46,355 nt of DNA from NCBI GenBank assembly GCA_036397635.1, contig DASWIP010000019.1, positions 1-46,355 of the forward strand, in the 5' to 3' direction. A program made the position numbers and the translations under genes. The DNA is from DASWIP01 sp036397635. Lineage in GTDB: Bacteria > Actinomycetota > AC-67. The notes below the pieces were generated by a model that worked only from the letters and a program-made list of their open reading frames with translations, ran no database searches and was not told where the DNA came from. Positions 1 to 9,618 of the stretch are shown here, one piece after another. How positions within the stretch are numbered: the first letter of the stretch is position 1; every line of letters begins with the position of its first letter.

Positions 1-76
1 GCGCGAGTGGCTGGTCCCCAGCTCGAGCGAGCTGCACGGCTCTGCGACGGAACTCCGGTGGGTGCGGTGCTGGCAT
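1..76 (-). CDS. IS3-family transposase OrfA, N-terminal fragment
   Basis: A minus-strand frame starts with ATG at 74-76 and runs off the left edge after 25 codons. The visible peptide begins MPAPHPPEFRRRAVQLARAG, which I recognise as the start of IS3-type OrfA proteins: a basic stretch leading into a helix-turn-helix that binds the element ends. In this family OrfA is usually joined to the DDE-domain OrfB by a -1 frameshift; neither the rest of OrfA nor OrfB can be seen. The identification rests on the N-terminal pattern plus the terminal repeat just upstream, so whether the element is intact is unknown. Confidence 0.7.
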   Translation of the reverse strand, partial: MPAPHPPEFRRRAVQLARAGDQPLA

Positions 77-114
77 GCGGGACTCCTCTCCGGCGACCGA
101 GGTCGCACAGTGTA

Positions 115-141
115 GGTGTCCGGCTTACCGGGGGAAGCCCA
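115..141. repeat. Candidate terminal inverted repeat of the IS3-type element
   Basis: On the minus strand from 141 the sequence starts TGGGCTTCCCCCGG and continues into GTAAGCCGGACACC, in the style of IS3-family ends (TG first, pyrimidine-rich). The partner repeat is outside the window, so the match cannot be tested here. Confidence 0.5.
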
Positions 142-231
142 TGTTTCTGTCAACGTAGGGTGGCTAAGCGCTCGGCGAGAAACACCAGCAGTCGGGAAAC
201 CTGCGCGGCGCTGCTCGGAGAAACGACCGGG

Positions 232-2925
<2,694 letters not shown>

Positions 2926-2945
2926 GGGGAAGAGACTACCTGCCT

Positions 2946-3635
2946 CTACTGGATCTCAAGGAGCTTCTCGCGCACGGCGTAGACGACCGCCTGCATGCGC
3001 GAGTGAAGGTGCAGCTTCTCGAGGATGTTGCGGATGTGGTTCTTGACCGTGTTCTCACTGATGAACAGCTCTTTGGCGATGTCGCGGTTGTTCTTCCCCT
3101 TCGCGACCAGCCGGAGGACCTCCATCTCGCGGTCGGTAAGCCGCGGCTGAGCCACTTGCGGCTTCTCGTCGGTCTTCTTGACCATCGTCGCGAATTCGGT
3201 GAGTAGCTTGGAGGCCATCGACGGCGAGATCATCGACTGCCCGCCGAACACCGCTCGGATGGCGTCTGCGACCTCATCGATCGAGATCTCCTTGAGCAGA
3301 TAACCGCTGGCGCCGGCCTTGATGGCGTCGTAGAGGTCGGCCTCCTCATCCGAGATGGTCAGCATCAGGATCTTCGTGTGGGGGGCGATCTCTTTGATCT
3401 GATTGGTTGCTTCGATCCCGCCCCGACGGGGCATGCGGACATCCATCAGGACCACATCGGGGAGTTTGTCCTGAGCGATCTGAACCGCTTCCGCGCCATC
3501 ACTTGCCTCACCGACCAGCTCGATGTCCTCCTCCTGCTGGAGGACCATCACCAGGCCGCGGCGGAACAGGGCATGATCGTCGACGATGAGGACCTTGATC
3601 GCCTCGTCGCTCTTGGGTGTTCCTACCTCTGCCAC
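2946..3635 (-). CDS. NarL/LuxR-type response regulator (orphan)
   Basis: A two-component transcription regulator of about 229 residues. The N-terminal receiver domain has the acidic pair D19-D20, the phospho-acceptor D65 in VVLMDVRMP, T93 and K114. A Ser/Lys-rich linker leads to a C-terminal LuxR helix-turn-helix (LTDREMEVLRLVAKG, then ENTVKNHIRNIL). The longest open frame begins at a TTG (3641), but GTG at 3633-3635 has a GGGGG ribosome site just upstream and is preferred. No histidine kinase is encoded nearby. The gene sits between hpf and secA, 15 bases after hpf; a regulator in this slot is a recurring actinobacterial arrangement. Its signal and targets are unknown. Confidence 0.93.
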   Translation of the reverse strand: MAEVGTPKSDEAIKVLIVDDHALFRRGLVMVLQQEEDIELVGEASDGAEAVQIAQDKLPDVVLMDVRMPRRGGIEATNQIKEIAPHTKILMLTISDEEADLYDAIKAGASGYLLKEISIDEVADAIRAVFGGQSMISPSMASKLLTEFATMVKKTDEKPQVAQPRLTDREMEVLRLVAKGKNNRDIAKELFISENTVKNHIRNILEKLHLHSRMQAVVYAVREKLLEIQ

Positions 3636-3650
3636 TCGCAACCCCCAGGG

Positions 3651-4277
3651 CTAGCTAGGCTCGATCAACCCGAACGAGCCATCATTGCGCCGATAAACCA
3701 CCCCGGCCTGCTCGCTCTCTGCGTTGACGAACAGGAAGAAGTCATGACCCAGACTCTCCATCTGGAGCACGGCCTCCTGGGCGGTCATCGGCTTGATGGC
3801 GAATCGCTTGACCCGTGTGATGCGGGAGTCTCCCGCTTCGCCCGTTTCCAAGCCATCTGGGGATTCTATCGGAAGAAGTGAGCCGTTCTCGCTGTAAGGG
3901 CCCTGAGCCGCCTCAGCCGGCGACCCTCCCTGGAAAGGGACCGGGGCGACCGCCTCCTTGCTGGTCCCCGGCCGGTTCCGGCCGACCATCTTCCCCTTCA
4001 TGCTCCTGACCTGCCTGGTCAGCTTGTCCGTCACCCGATCGACGGCGCTCAAAGGGTCTGGCCCGGCCGCGTGGGCCCGAAGGACGTGGGCCTTCGTGGT
4101 CAGGATCACCTCGACGATGTGCTTGTCCGCTATGCGGGGATTGTGCTCCTCCGTGAATTCGATCTCGAGCTTCTGGATGCGATCGAAGAGCCGTTGCACC
4201 TTCTCGAGCTTCTGTGTGGCCAGTTCCTTGATGTTGTGCGGGATGTTCGTGTGACGGCCCTTGACGATGACCTGCAT
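3651..4277 (-). CDS. hpf: Long-form ribosome hibernation promoting factor
   Basis: HPF binds the decoding region of the 30S subunit in stationary phase or stress; the long form also pairs two 70S ribosomes into inactive 100S dimers. The 208-residue product has the N-terminal RaiA-like domain (about 1-100, starting MQVIVKGRHTNIP), a variable linker, and the C-terminal dimerisation domain (about 150-208, including RVKRFAIKPMTAQEAVLQME and GVVYRRNDG), so it is the long form. The ATG at 4275-4277 is preferred over upstream in-frame starts because GAGGAGG lies directly before it and family homology begins there. It appears to have its own promoter (4594-4622) and a leader of roughly 300 nt. Confidence 0.96.
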   Translation of the reverse strand: MQVIVKGRHTNIPHNIKELATQKLEKVQRLFDRIQKLEIEFTEEHNPRIADKHIVEVILTTKAHVLRAHAAGPDPLSAVDRVTDKLTRQVRSMKGKMVGRNRPGTSKEAVAPVPFQGGSPAEAAQGPYSENGSLLPIESPDGLETGEAGDSRITRVKRFAIKPMTAQEAVLQMESLGHDFFLFVNAESEQAGVVYRRNDGSFGLIEPS

Positions 4278-4593
4278 CCTGGCCTCCTCACGCCGGTTGT
4301 TCTGGAGGTGCGAAGGGTGCCCACCCGGCTGACCTGGTCTTTGACCCCACACTCGCCTGCCGGGACGATCGGCGCCGGGAACCTGTAGGTGGATCCTGAC
4401 GGATCCGGCCGGTCCGACGACTTCCGTCCTCTCGCGGTATCGGCCGCGGCAGGACTCACTCCTAAGTGGCGCCATGCTCGGTAACCACATGTCACCTTAC
4501 GTGGGTCGTTTCGCCCGCCACTGGCATCGACTGAGCGGCCGAGCCGTTCAGCTCGCCGCCGCAACCACAGACCCGGGATAGACACCCACCCTG
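4278..4593 (-). other. Long untranslated leader ahead of hpf
   Basis: These roughly 315 bases between the comF stop and hpf contain no credible gene. If the promoter at 4594-4622 is real, they are transcribed as an hpf leader. Several short self-complementary stretches are present (for example the GGATCC/GGTCC cluster near 4390-4415 and GTGG...CCAC near 4464-4490), but I do not recognise a known riboswitch core. Confidence 0.5.
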
Positions 4594-4622
4594 ATTCTAA
4601 CCGGCCCGCGCGAAGGTGAGAA
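4594..4622 (-). promoter_or_regulatory. Candidate promoter for hpf
   Basis: On the minus strand, TTCTCA (4622-4617) and TAGAAT (4599-4594) are separated by 17 bases. The -10 overlaps the comF stop codon. The -10 is identical to the one proposed for whiB. The -35 match is only partial. Confidence 0.5.
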
Positions 4623-5238
4623 CCTCTAGTTTCGAAGTCCCGGCCACCTTCAAAGCCCGGGCACAGCCGTGGGCGGTCGCCCCGGTCGTCATCACGTCGT
4701 CCACCAGCAGGATCGTCCCCTGTGGGATCGGTCCTCGAGCAGCGACGAAGACGTCCCGCAGGTTCGCCAGCCGAGCAGATCTCCCCAGTGCGGCCTGGTC
4801 CGAGGTCTCGCGCGCCTTTCGCAGCAGTCGCCGGCACGGTAGCCCGAGCAGCGGTGCGAGGGCGCGCGCGAGCTGCTCGGCCGGATCGAAGCCGCGCTGC
4901 GCCAGCGCCTTGGGCGACGAGGGCACGAACGTGATCGCATCGGCCGGCGGCGCGACCGGCGCCATGCGCGCGGCCATGGCGCGAGCAGCTCGCCGCTCGC
5001 CGCCGAGCTTGAACGACATCAGCGCGTCGCGGGCCGGACCGGCATAGCGGTACGGCGCGCGCGCGGCGTCGAACGCAAGGCCTTCGCAGCATCGTCCACG
5101 CCCACCCGGCTCCGAGCAGCGCGCGCACGGGTTCGGGATCGGGGGCAGCCTCGCGTCGCAATCACTGCACAGGAACGCGGCGGGCACCTCGCACGACAAG
5201 CAGCGTCGCGGGAAGATCAGATCGAGCAGCACGCGCAC
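4597..5238 (-). CDS. comF: ComF family phosphoribosyltransferase-like protein
   Basis: A 213-residue protein of the ComF/GntX family. The N-terminus is a zinc-finger region with paired cysteines at 13/16, 24/27, 38/41 and 50/51. The C-terminal part is a type I phosphoribosyltransferase fold with the PRPP-binding loop ILLVDDVMTTGAT at 176-188. In naturally competent Gram-positives ComF helps bring single-stranded DNA into the cytosol; in Actinomycetota its role is less clear. The start is GTG at 5236-5238, since upstream in-frame codons are quickly closed by a stop. It follows mtnA by 39 bases and precedes hpf, the usual actinobacterial order. Confidence 0.93.
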   Translation of the reverse strand: MRVLLDLIFPRRCLSCEVPAAFLCSDCDARLPPIPNPCARCSEPGGRGRCCEGLAFDAARAPYRYAGPARDALMSFKLGGERRAARAMAARMAPVAPPADAITFVPSSPKALAQRGFDPAEQLARALAPLLGLPCRRLLRKARETSDQAALGRSARLANLRDVFVAARGPIPQGTILLVDDVMTTGATAHGCARALKVAGTSKLEVLTFARAG

Positions 5239-5277
5239 GCGCGGGAGGTTACAGCTCCATGCCTAGCGCTTCGCGGA

Positions 5278-6492
5278 TCAGCGACGGGATCGCGAAGACT
5301 TCGACGAACGGGAGGCTTTCGACGAGCGAGAAGCCTTCGACGAGCGAGAAGCTTTCGACGAGCGGGAAGCTTTCGACGAGCGGGAAGCTTTCCCGTTGCG
5401 CGACGGCGACGGGGAGACCACCTGTGCTGTGGACTCCCTCACATCTCCGGGGGCGCTCACGTTCCGCAGGCGACCGAGGCTGCGCTTGAAGGGCGCGCGC
5501 GCGGTACCCCGCTCGGTGACGATCGCCGTCACCAAGGCGGCCGGTGTGATATCGAACGCCGGGTTGAGCGCGCGCGTGCCGGCCGGCGAGGTGCGAACCG
5601 CACCCAGGATCAGCGTGACCTCGGCTGCGTCGCGTTCCTCCATGGGGATCTCGCTCCCCGACGCGACCGTGAGGTCCACGGTCGAGGTTGGCGCAGCCAC
5701 CACGAATGGGATCCCGGCTTCACGCGCGGCCAGCGCCAGCGGATACGTGCCGATCTTGTTCGCAACGTCGCCGTTGGCGGCGATCCGGTCGGCGCCCACG
5801 ATCACCAACTGGACCTCGCCGCGAGCGATCAAGCTGGGCGCGGCGGCATCCACGACGACAGCGTGCGGGATCTTCAGCCGCTCGAGTTCCCACGCCGTCA
5901 GCCTGGCGCCCTGAAGCAAAGGTCTGGTCTCGGTTACCAACACCGCGATCCCGAGACCGGACTCGAAGGCGTAGCGGATCGCGCCCAGCGCGGTCCCGAT
6001 GCCTCCGGTCACCAGAGACCCCGTGTTGCAATGGGTCAGCACGACACTGTGCGGCTCGAACAGCTCGTGCGCGTGTTTCGCGATCGATGCGCACGCCTCC
6101 TCGTCCTCGAGCCGGATCTGGTGGGCCTCCTCGATGATCAGGTCGACGAGCTTCTCAGGGTTGCGCACGCGCGACACCCGCGCCTTCCCGAGCACGCGTT
6201 CGATCGCCCAGGCCAGGTTCACGGCGGTCGGCCTGGTCGCCTTGAGCGCCTCCCCGGCCTCCTCGGCCGCGCGAAGGACCTCTTTCGGATGGTCGGTCAC
6301 TACGGCCAGCGCCGCCTGAGCCACGCCGTAGGCCCCGACGATGCCCAGCGCCGGAGCGCCGCGAACCCGCAGGCGGCCGATGGCCTCGATGACCTCGGCG
6401 GTCGACCTGAGGCGGATGAAGGTCTGCTCGGCGGGGAGCAGCGTCTGGTCGACGACGACGATGTCTCCCCCGTCCCATCCGATCGCTCGCAT
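5278..6492 (-). CDS. mtnA: S-methyl-5-thioribose-1-phosphate isomerase with repeat tail
   Basis: MtnA isomerises 5-methylthioribose-1-phosphate to methylthioribulose-1-phosphate in methionine salvage. The product has 404 residues, of which about 1-335 form the usual enzyme. Key residues are visible: the RGAPALG substrate loop (44-50), catalytic C155 in THCNTGS, and D235 in VGADRIAANGD followed by NKIGTYPLA. The start is ATG at 6490-6492; the open frame upstream lacks homology. The unusual part is the C-terminus: a Ser/Arg/Lys tail of about 70 residues ending in repeated KASRSS units encoded by 18-bp tandem repeats. Neighbours are a small membrane protein upstream (10-base gap) and comF downstream. 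Other salvage genes (mtnP, mtnB and so on) are not in the window. Confidence 0.95.
   Translation of the reverse strand: MRAIGWDGGDIVVVDQTLLPAEQTFIRLRSTAEVIEAIGRLRVRGAPALGIVGAYGVAQAALAVVTDHPKEVLRAAEEAGEALKATRPTAVNLAWAIERVLGKARVSRVRNPEKLVDLIIEEAHQIRLEDEEACASIAKHAHELFEPHSVVLTHCNTGSLVTGGIGTALGAIRYAFESGLGIAVLVTETRPLLQGARLTAWELERLKIPHAVVVDAAAPSLIARGEVQLVIVGADRIAANGDVANKIGTYPLALAAREAGIPFVVAAPTSTVDLTVASGSEIPMEERDAAEVTLILGAVRTSPAGTRALNPAFDITPAALVTAIVTERGTARAPFKRSLGRLRNVSAPGDVRESTAQVVSPSPSRNGKASRSSKASRSSKASRSSKASRSSKASRSSKSSRSRR
5294..5383. repeat. Five 18-bp tandem repeats in the mtnA 3' end
   Basis: Five consecutive 18-bp units (plus-strand consensus GAAGCTTTCGACGAGCGG) occupy 5294-5311, 5312-5329, 5330-5347, 5348-5365 and 5366-5383. 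They encode KASRSS-type hexapeptides on the minus strand. Units four and five are identical, suggesting recent duplication. Confidence 0.92.
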
Positions 6493-6502
6493 CCCGTTGA
6501 GT

Positions 6503-7015
6503 CTACCGAGGACCGCGTTCTCGTCTATGCCCCATCCGGGCGATATGGGTTCGGATCGATGCGGGCACGAGACCACCGAGCGCGCCGGCTGGGAGGCCGT
6601 ACGCGGCGAGACGAAGCAGGTCGAACGTGACGACCCGGGCGAGGGACCGCTCGATGAAGATGACGTTCGTGCTGAGCCGGACGATCGCGTAGACGCCCCA
6701 CAGAGACACGAGCGCGGCAACCATCCCGTTGATCGCGGACGAGAAGGCACCGCGGCGTGCGTACCATCCTGCCATCAGGCCTGCGAGGCCGGCGGCCAGG
6801 ACCGGACGTCCCCACCATCCCACCGTCGCCAGGTTCAGCCATTGGACGCGGCCGACGGCCGAGACGGCGACCAGGGCGCCGACCAGGACGCCGAAGGTGA
6901 TCGCGCCCCCGGCCAGGACGCGGGTCCGCTTGAGGTGCGAGCCGTTGGTCGGCGGCGGCGACGGGTCCGGTTTGAACTCGGCGAGCCTCGACCCAGCGTC
7001 GCCCATGACCGTCAC
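6503..7015 (-). CDS. Small multi-pass membrane protein, function unknown
   Basis: A 170-residue protein that I cannot assign to a family. After a hydrophilic N-terminus of about 30 residues (Pro-rich, then HLKRTR) there are about four hydrophobic segments: near 33-56 (GGAITFGVLVGALVAVSAVG), 65-84, 93-113 and 133-150, with a short Arg-rich cytoplasmic tail. It starts at GTG 7013-7015, or possibly at the ATG three codons further on (7004-7006). It lies between ahcY (43-base gap) and mtnA (10-base gap) and is probably co-transcribed with them. In other Actinomycetota this slot can hold an RDD-type membrane protein; I do not see that motif. Confidence 0.75.
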   Translation of the reverse strand: MTVMGDAGSRLAEFKPDPSPPPTNGSHLKRTRVLAGGAITFGVLVGALVAVSAVGRVQWLNLATVGWWGRPVLAAGLAGLMAGWYARRGAFSSAINGMVAALVSLWGVYAIVRLSTNVIFIERSLARVVTFDLLRLAAYGLPAGALGGLVPASIRTHIARMGHRRERGPR

Positions 7016-7058
7016 TCAGCGCCGACGGCGTTCATGGCGACCTCGTGCCTGAGGCACA

Positions 7059-8309
7059 CTACGTGCCCTGTTGCCACGACGACAGGTAGGCCTGCTGCTC
7101 GGGCGTGAGGGTGTCGATGTCGATCCCCATCGTCTGCAGCTTCAGGCGCGCGACCTCGCGGTCGATCTCTTCGGGAACTTCCAGCACGCCGGGGGTCAGA
7201 CCCGTCTGACCCACGAGCCATTCGGCGGTCAGGGCCTGATCGGCGAAGCTCATGTCCATCACCGCTGCGGGATGCCCTTCAGCGGCGGCGAGGTTCACGA
7301 GCCGTCCCTCGGCCAGCAGGTACAGGCGTCGCCCGTCGGCGAGCGTGTGCTCGACGACATGGTCGCGCACCGGCCGCTTCGACACGGTCAGCGCCTCGAG
7401 GTCGCCTTTGTTGATCTCAACGTCGAAGTGGCCGGTGTTCGCGAAGATCGCGCCGTCTCGCATGACCTCGAAGTGCTCGCGACGCAGGATGTCGCGATCG
7501 CCGGTGACGCTGATGAACACGTCGGCGATGCGCGCGGCCTCCAGCATCGGCATCACCCGGAAGCCTTCCATCGCGGCTTCGAGCGCCTTGGTCGCATCCA
7601 CCTCGGTGACGATCACCTGCGCGCCCAGGCCGCGCGCGCGCGCCGCGAGCCCACGGCCACCGTATCCGTACCCACCGATCACGACGAGCTTGCCGGCCCA
7701 CAGGATGTTGGTCGCTCGCGTGATCCCGTCGAGCGTGGACTGCCCGGTCCCCCACCGGTTGTCGAACAGCCGCTTGGTCGGCGTGTCGTTGACCGCGACG
7801 ATCGGGTACTTCAGCACGTTGTCCGCCGCCATCTGCCGCAGCCGGATCACCCCGGTCGTGGTCTCCTCGCTCCCCGCCATGACCCTCGCGCACTGATCGG
7901 GCCGTTCCTTGTGCAGCACGCTGACCAGGTCGGCGCCGTCGTCCATCGTGATCGTCGGCTCGCGGTCGAGCACAGCGTTGATATGCCGGTAGTAGCTGTC
8001 GTTGTCCTCGCCCCTGACCGCGAACGTCGGGACGCCTGCGTCGACCAGCGCGGCCGCGACGTCGTCCTGGGTGGACAGGGGGTTGGAGGCGCACAGCGCC
8101 ACATCAGCGCCGCCGGCCTTCAGCGCCAGCATCAGGTTCGCGGTCTCGGTGGTCACGTGAAGGCACGCGGCGATGCGGACCCCATCGAGCGGGCGCTCCT
8201 TGGTGAACCGATCGCGGATCGTGGCCAGCACGGGCATGTGCTGCCCCGCCCACTCGATCCTGATCCGCCCGCGATCGGCAAGCCCTCCATCGGCGATGTC
8301 GAAATCCAT
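7059..8309 (-). CDS. ahcY: Adenosylhomocysteinase (S-adenosyl-L-homocysteine hydrolase)
   Basis: This enzyme splits S-adenosylhomocysteine to adenosine and homocysteine using bound NAD, removing the product inhibitor of methyltransferases. The 416-residue length matches the short form found in archaea, Thermotoga and some bacteria, rather than the roughly 490-residue mycobacterial form. Visible motifs: HVTTETA (51-57), MDDGAD (122-127), the NDTPTKRLFDN segment (174-184) with the catalytic Lys/Asp, and the NAD-binding GGYGYGGRG (212-220). The start is ATG at 8307-8309, with GAGGAGG about 10 bases upstream. It lies 19 bases after the SIS isomerase gene. The window also encodes four SAM-dependent methyltransferases that would generate its substrate. 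Confidence 0.97.
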   Translation of the reverse strand: MDFDIADGGLADRGRIRIEWAGQHMPVLATIRDRFTKERPLDGVRIAACLHVTTETANLMLALKAGGADVALCASNPLSTQDDVAAALVDAGVPTFAVRGEDNDSYYRHINAVLDREPTITMDDGADLVSVLHKERPDQCARVMAGSEETTTGVIRLRQMAADNVLKYPIVAVNDTPTKRLFDNRWGTGQSTLDGITRATNILWAGKLVVIGGYGYGGRGLAARARGLGAQVIVTEVDATKALEAAMEGFRVMPMLEAARIADVFISVTGDRDILRREHFEVMRDGAIFANTGHFDVEINKGDLEALTVSKRPVRDHVVEHTLADGRRLYLLAEGRLVNLAAAEGHPAAVMDMSFADQALTAEWLVGQTGLTPGVLEVPEEIDREVARLKLQTMGIDIDTLTPEQQAYLSSWQQGT

Positions 8310-8328
8310 CAGGAAGCATCCTCCTCGT

Positions 8329-9381
8329 TCATCGAGTCTTCAGGCTCTCCAGGACCGGGACCGGCGTCGGGTCCACCCCGCGCAGCAGAGCGAGGTACAC
8401 GCTGACGTAGCCGGCCAGCAGCACCGAGCTCATCAGGCGCGGGAGCGGGCTGGATCCTACCGCGCGCGCTTCCACGATCGCTCCGACGCGCTCGCGGACG
8501 ATGTCCATGCTCGCATCGAGGCCCGCGGTGATCCCGGGATGCTCGTCGGGTCCGCGCAGCGCCACGATCGCCAGTTCGGCGACCGCCGGCACGCCGGGAA
8601 CGTACCCCTCGATCTCGTTGTGGTCCAGTTCGGGGACGGCGCTGGAGAAAGCCGGGACCTTCGCGTTCTCGTTCAGCTCGGTCCGCCAACGTGTGGCGGC
8701 GACCTCCAGGATGCCTTCCTGCCCCCACACCACCGGGATCCGTCCGAGCAGCTCGCCTGCGATGCGCTTCGCCTCGTTCTCAGCGGTGGGCGCGTCCGGT
8801 CCGAGCAGCTTGGTCCGCTCGACGATCACGCCTTCCGACTCGGCGAGCTCGTCGGTCAGGTCCCGCACGATCTGCAAGCGCTCCGCGGTCACAAGCACCG
8901 GGATCATCAGCGAGACGAACGCCTGGCGAGGCTGCAGCCCCTCCACGGGAGAGATGACGCCGGTCCCACGCGCGCGCGCCGCATCGCCGAGCGCGCCGCC
9001 GGTGGTGACGGCCACGATGCGCGCCTTCTGCGCGATGGCCTGCTCGAAGCAGGCGAGGGTCTCGGCGGTGTTCCCCGAGTGCGACGACACGATCACCAGC
9101 GTGTTCGGCCCGACCCACGCCGGCACGTGGTACCCCTTGACCACGGTGACCGGCGCCCCGCCCCGGCCGAACGCCACGGCGGCGAGCACATCGCCGGCAA
9201 TCCCGCTGCCGCCCATCCCGCAGTGCACGACCCCGGTGATGCCGTGCCGGGTGGGCAGGCAGTCGGCGGCTCGCGCGCGACGGGTCGCTTCGACCCACTG
9301 CTCGTCGATGCGCTCCAGCGCCCCGAGCGCATCGGAAGGATCGGCTGCACGCAACGCGGATGGATCGTCGAGATCGATCAC
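8329..9381 (-). CDS. SIS-domain bifunctional phosphoglucose/phosphomannose isomerase-like protein
   Basis: A 350-residue protein with two sugar isomerase (SIS) domains. The first carries GMGGSGIAGD (55-64) and SSHSGNTAET (99-108), the phosphosugar-binding pattern of the PGI/PMI family that interconverts glucose-6-, fructose-6- and mannose-6-phosphate. The start chosen is GTG at 9379-9381, which overlaps the TGA of the Trm112-like gene as GTGA; an upstream ATG at 9450 would read through that gene in another frame. With manB two genes upstream this fits supply of mannose-phosphate for surface polysaccharides. In several Actinomycetota the orthologue is only annotated as a SIS-domain protein, so enzymatic activity is by family. 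Confidence 0.88.
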   Translation of the reverse strand: MIDLDDPSALRAADPSDALGALERIDEQWVEATRRARAADCLPTRHGITGVVHCGMGGSGIAGDVLAAVAFGRGGAPVTVVKGYHVPAWVGPNTLVIVSSHSGNTAETLACFEQAIAQKARIVAVTTGGALGDAARARGTGVISPVEGLQPRQAFVSLMIPVLVTAERLQIVRDLTDELAESEGVIVERTKLLGPDAPTAENEAKRIAGELLGRIPVVWGQEGILEVAATRWRTELNENAKVPAFSSAVPELDHNEIEGYVPGVPAVAELAIVALRGPDEHPGITAGLDASMDIVRERVGAIVEARAVGSSPLPRLMSSVLLAGYVSVYLALLRGVDPTPVPVLESLKTR

Positions 9382-9551
9382 GAAGGCTTTTCCGCCTCGT
9401 CGATGAGCATGATGGGGATGTCGTCGCGGACCGGATAGACGTACTTGCAATCCCCGAGGCAGCGGATCTTGCCCCCGGCCTCGTCGTACTCGATCTGCCC
9501 GTGGCAGTTCGGGCAGATCAAGATGTCGATCAGTTCCTTGCTGACGGCCAT
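9378..9551 (-). CDS. Trm112 family zinc-binding protein
   Basis: A small gene of 57 residues. The product begins MAVSKELIDILICPNCHG, has CPNC near 13-16 and a second pair in CLGDC, and ends in VRDDIPIMLIDEAEKP, the hallmark of bacterial Trm112/YcaR-like proteins. In eukaryotes and archaea Trm112 is an activating partner of several methyltransferases; a role here is inferred from family only. The ATG at 9549-9551 follows a strong AAGGAGGG site. Its TGA overlaps the GTG of the following SIS gene, so the two are translationally coupled. Trm112 between manB and the SIS gene is a conserved actinobacterial arrangement. Confidence 0.93.
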   Translation of the reverse strand: MAVSKELIDILICPNCHGQIEYDEAGGKIRCLGDCKYVYPVRDDIPIMLIDEAEKPS

Positions 9552-9618
9552 CGTCCCTCCTTGAGGTGCCCGCCCATCCTACGACCTCCGGTCCCCGCGC
9601 CGGTATCGCCGGATGGGC

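Larger units (their letters stand above)
1..141 (-). mobile_element. End of an IS3-family insertion sequence (partial)
   Basis: The first 141 bases look like the 5' end of an IS3-type element running leftward out of the window. A transposase OrfA start lies at 76, and 65 bases upstream of it the sequence reaches a candidate terminal inverted repeat that begins TG on the minus strand (CA on the plus strand at 140-141), the usual IS3 terminus. The rest of the element and its other end are outside the window, so the boundary is inferred. It lies about 90 bases past the secA stop. Confidence 0.6.

Noticed and set aside
77..231. A structured RNA (RNase P, tmRNA or SRP RNA) suggested by CCGGCTTAC near the left edge
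   Set aside because: Other conserved elements of those RNAs are missing, and an IS3-type OrfA start with a terminal repeat explains the sequence better.
4278..4593. A known riboswitch class in the hpf leader
   Set aside because: I looked for c-di-GMP, c-di-AMP, cobalamin, TPP and SAM-type conserved cores on the minus strand and saw no convincing match, so it is reported only as an unassigned leader.
8310..8328. A possible SAH or SAM riboswitch upstream of ahcY
   Set aside because: Only 19 bases separate ahcY from the preceding gene, too short for any riboswitch, and no conserved core is visible.
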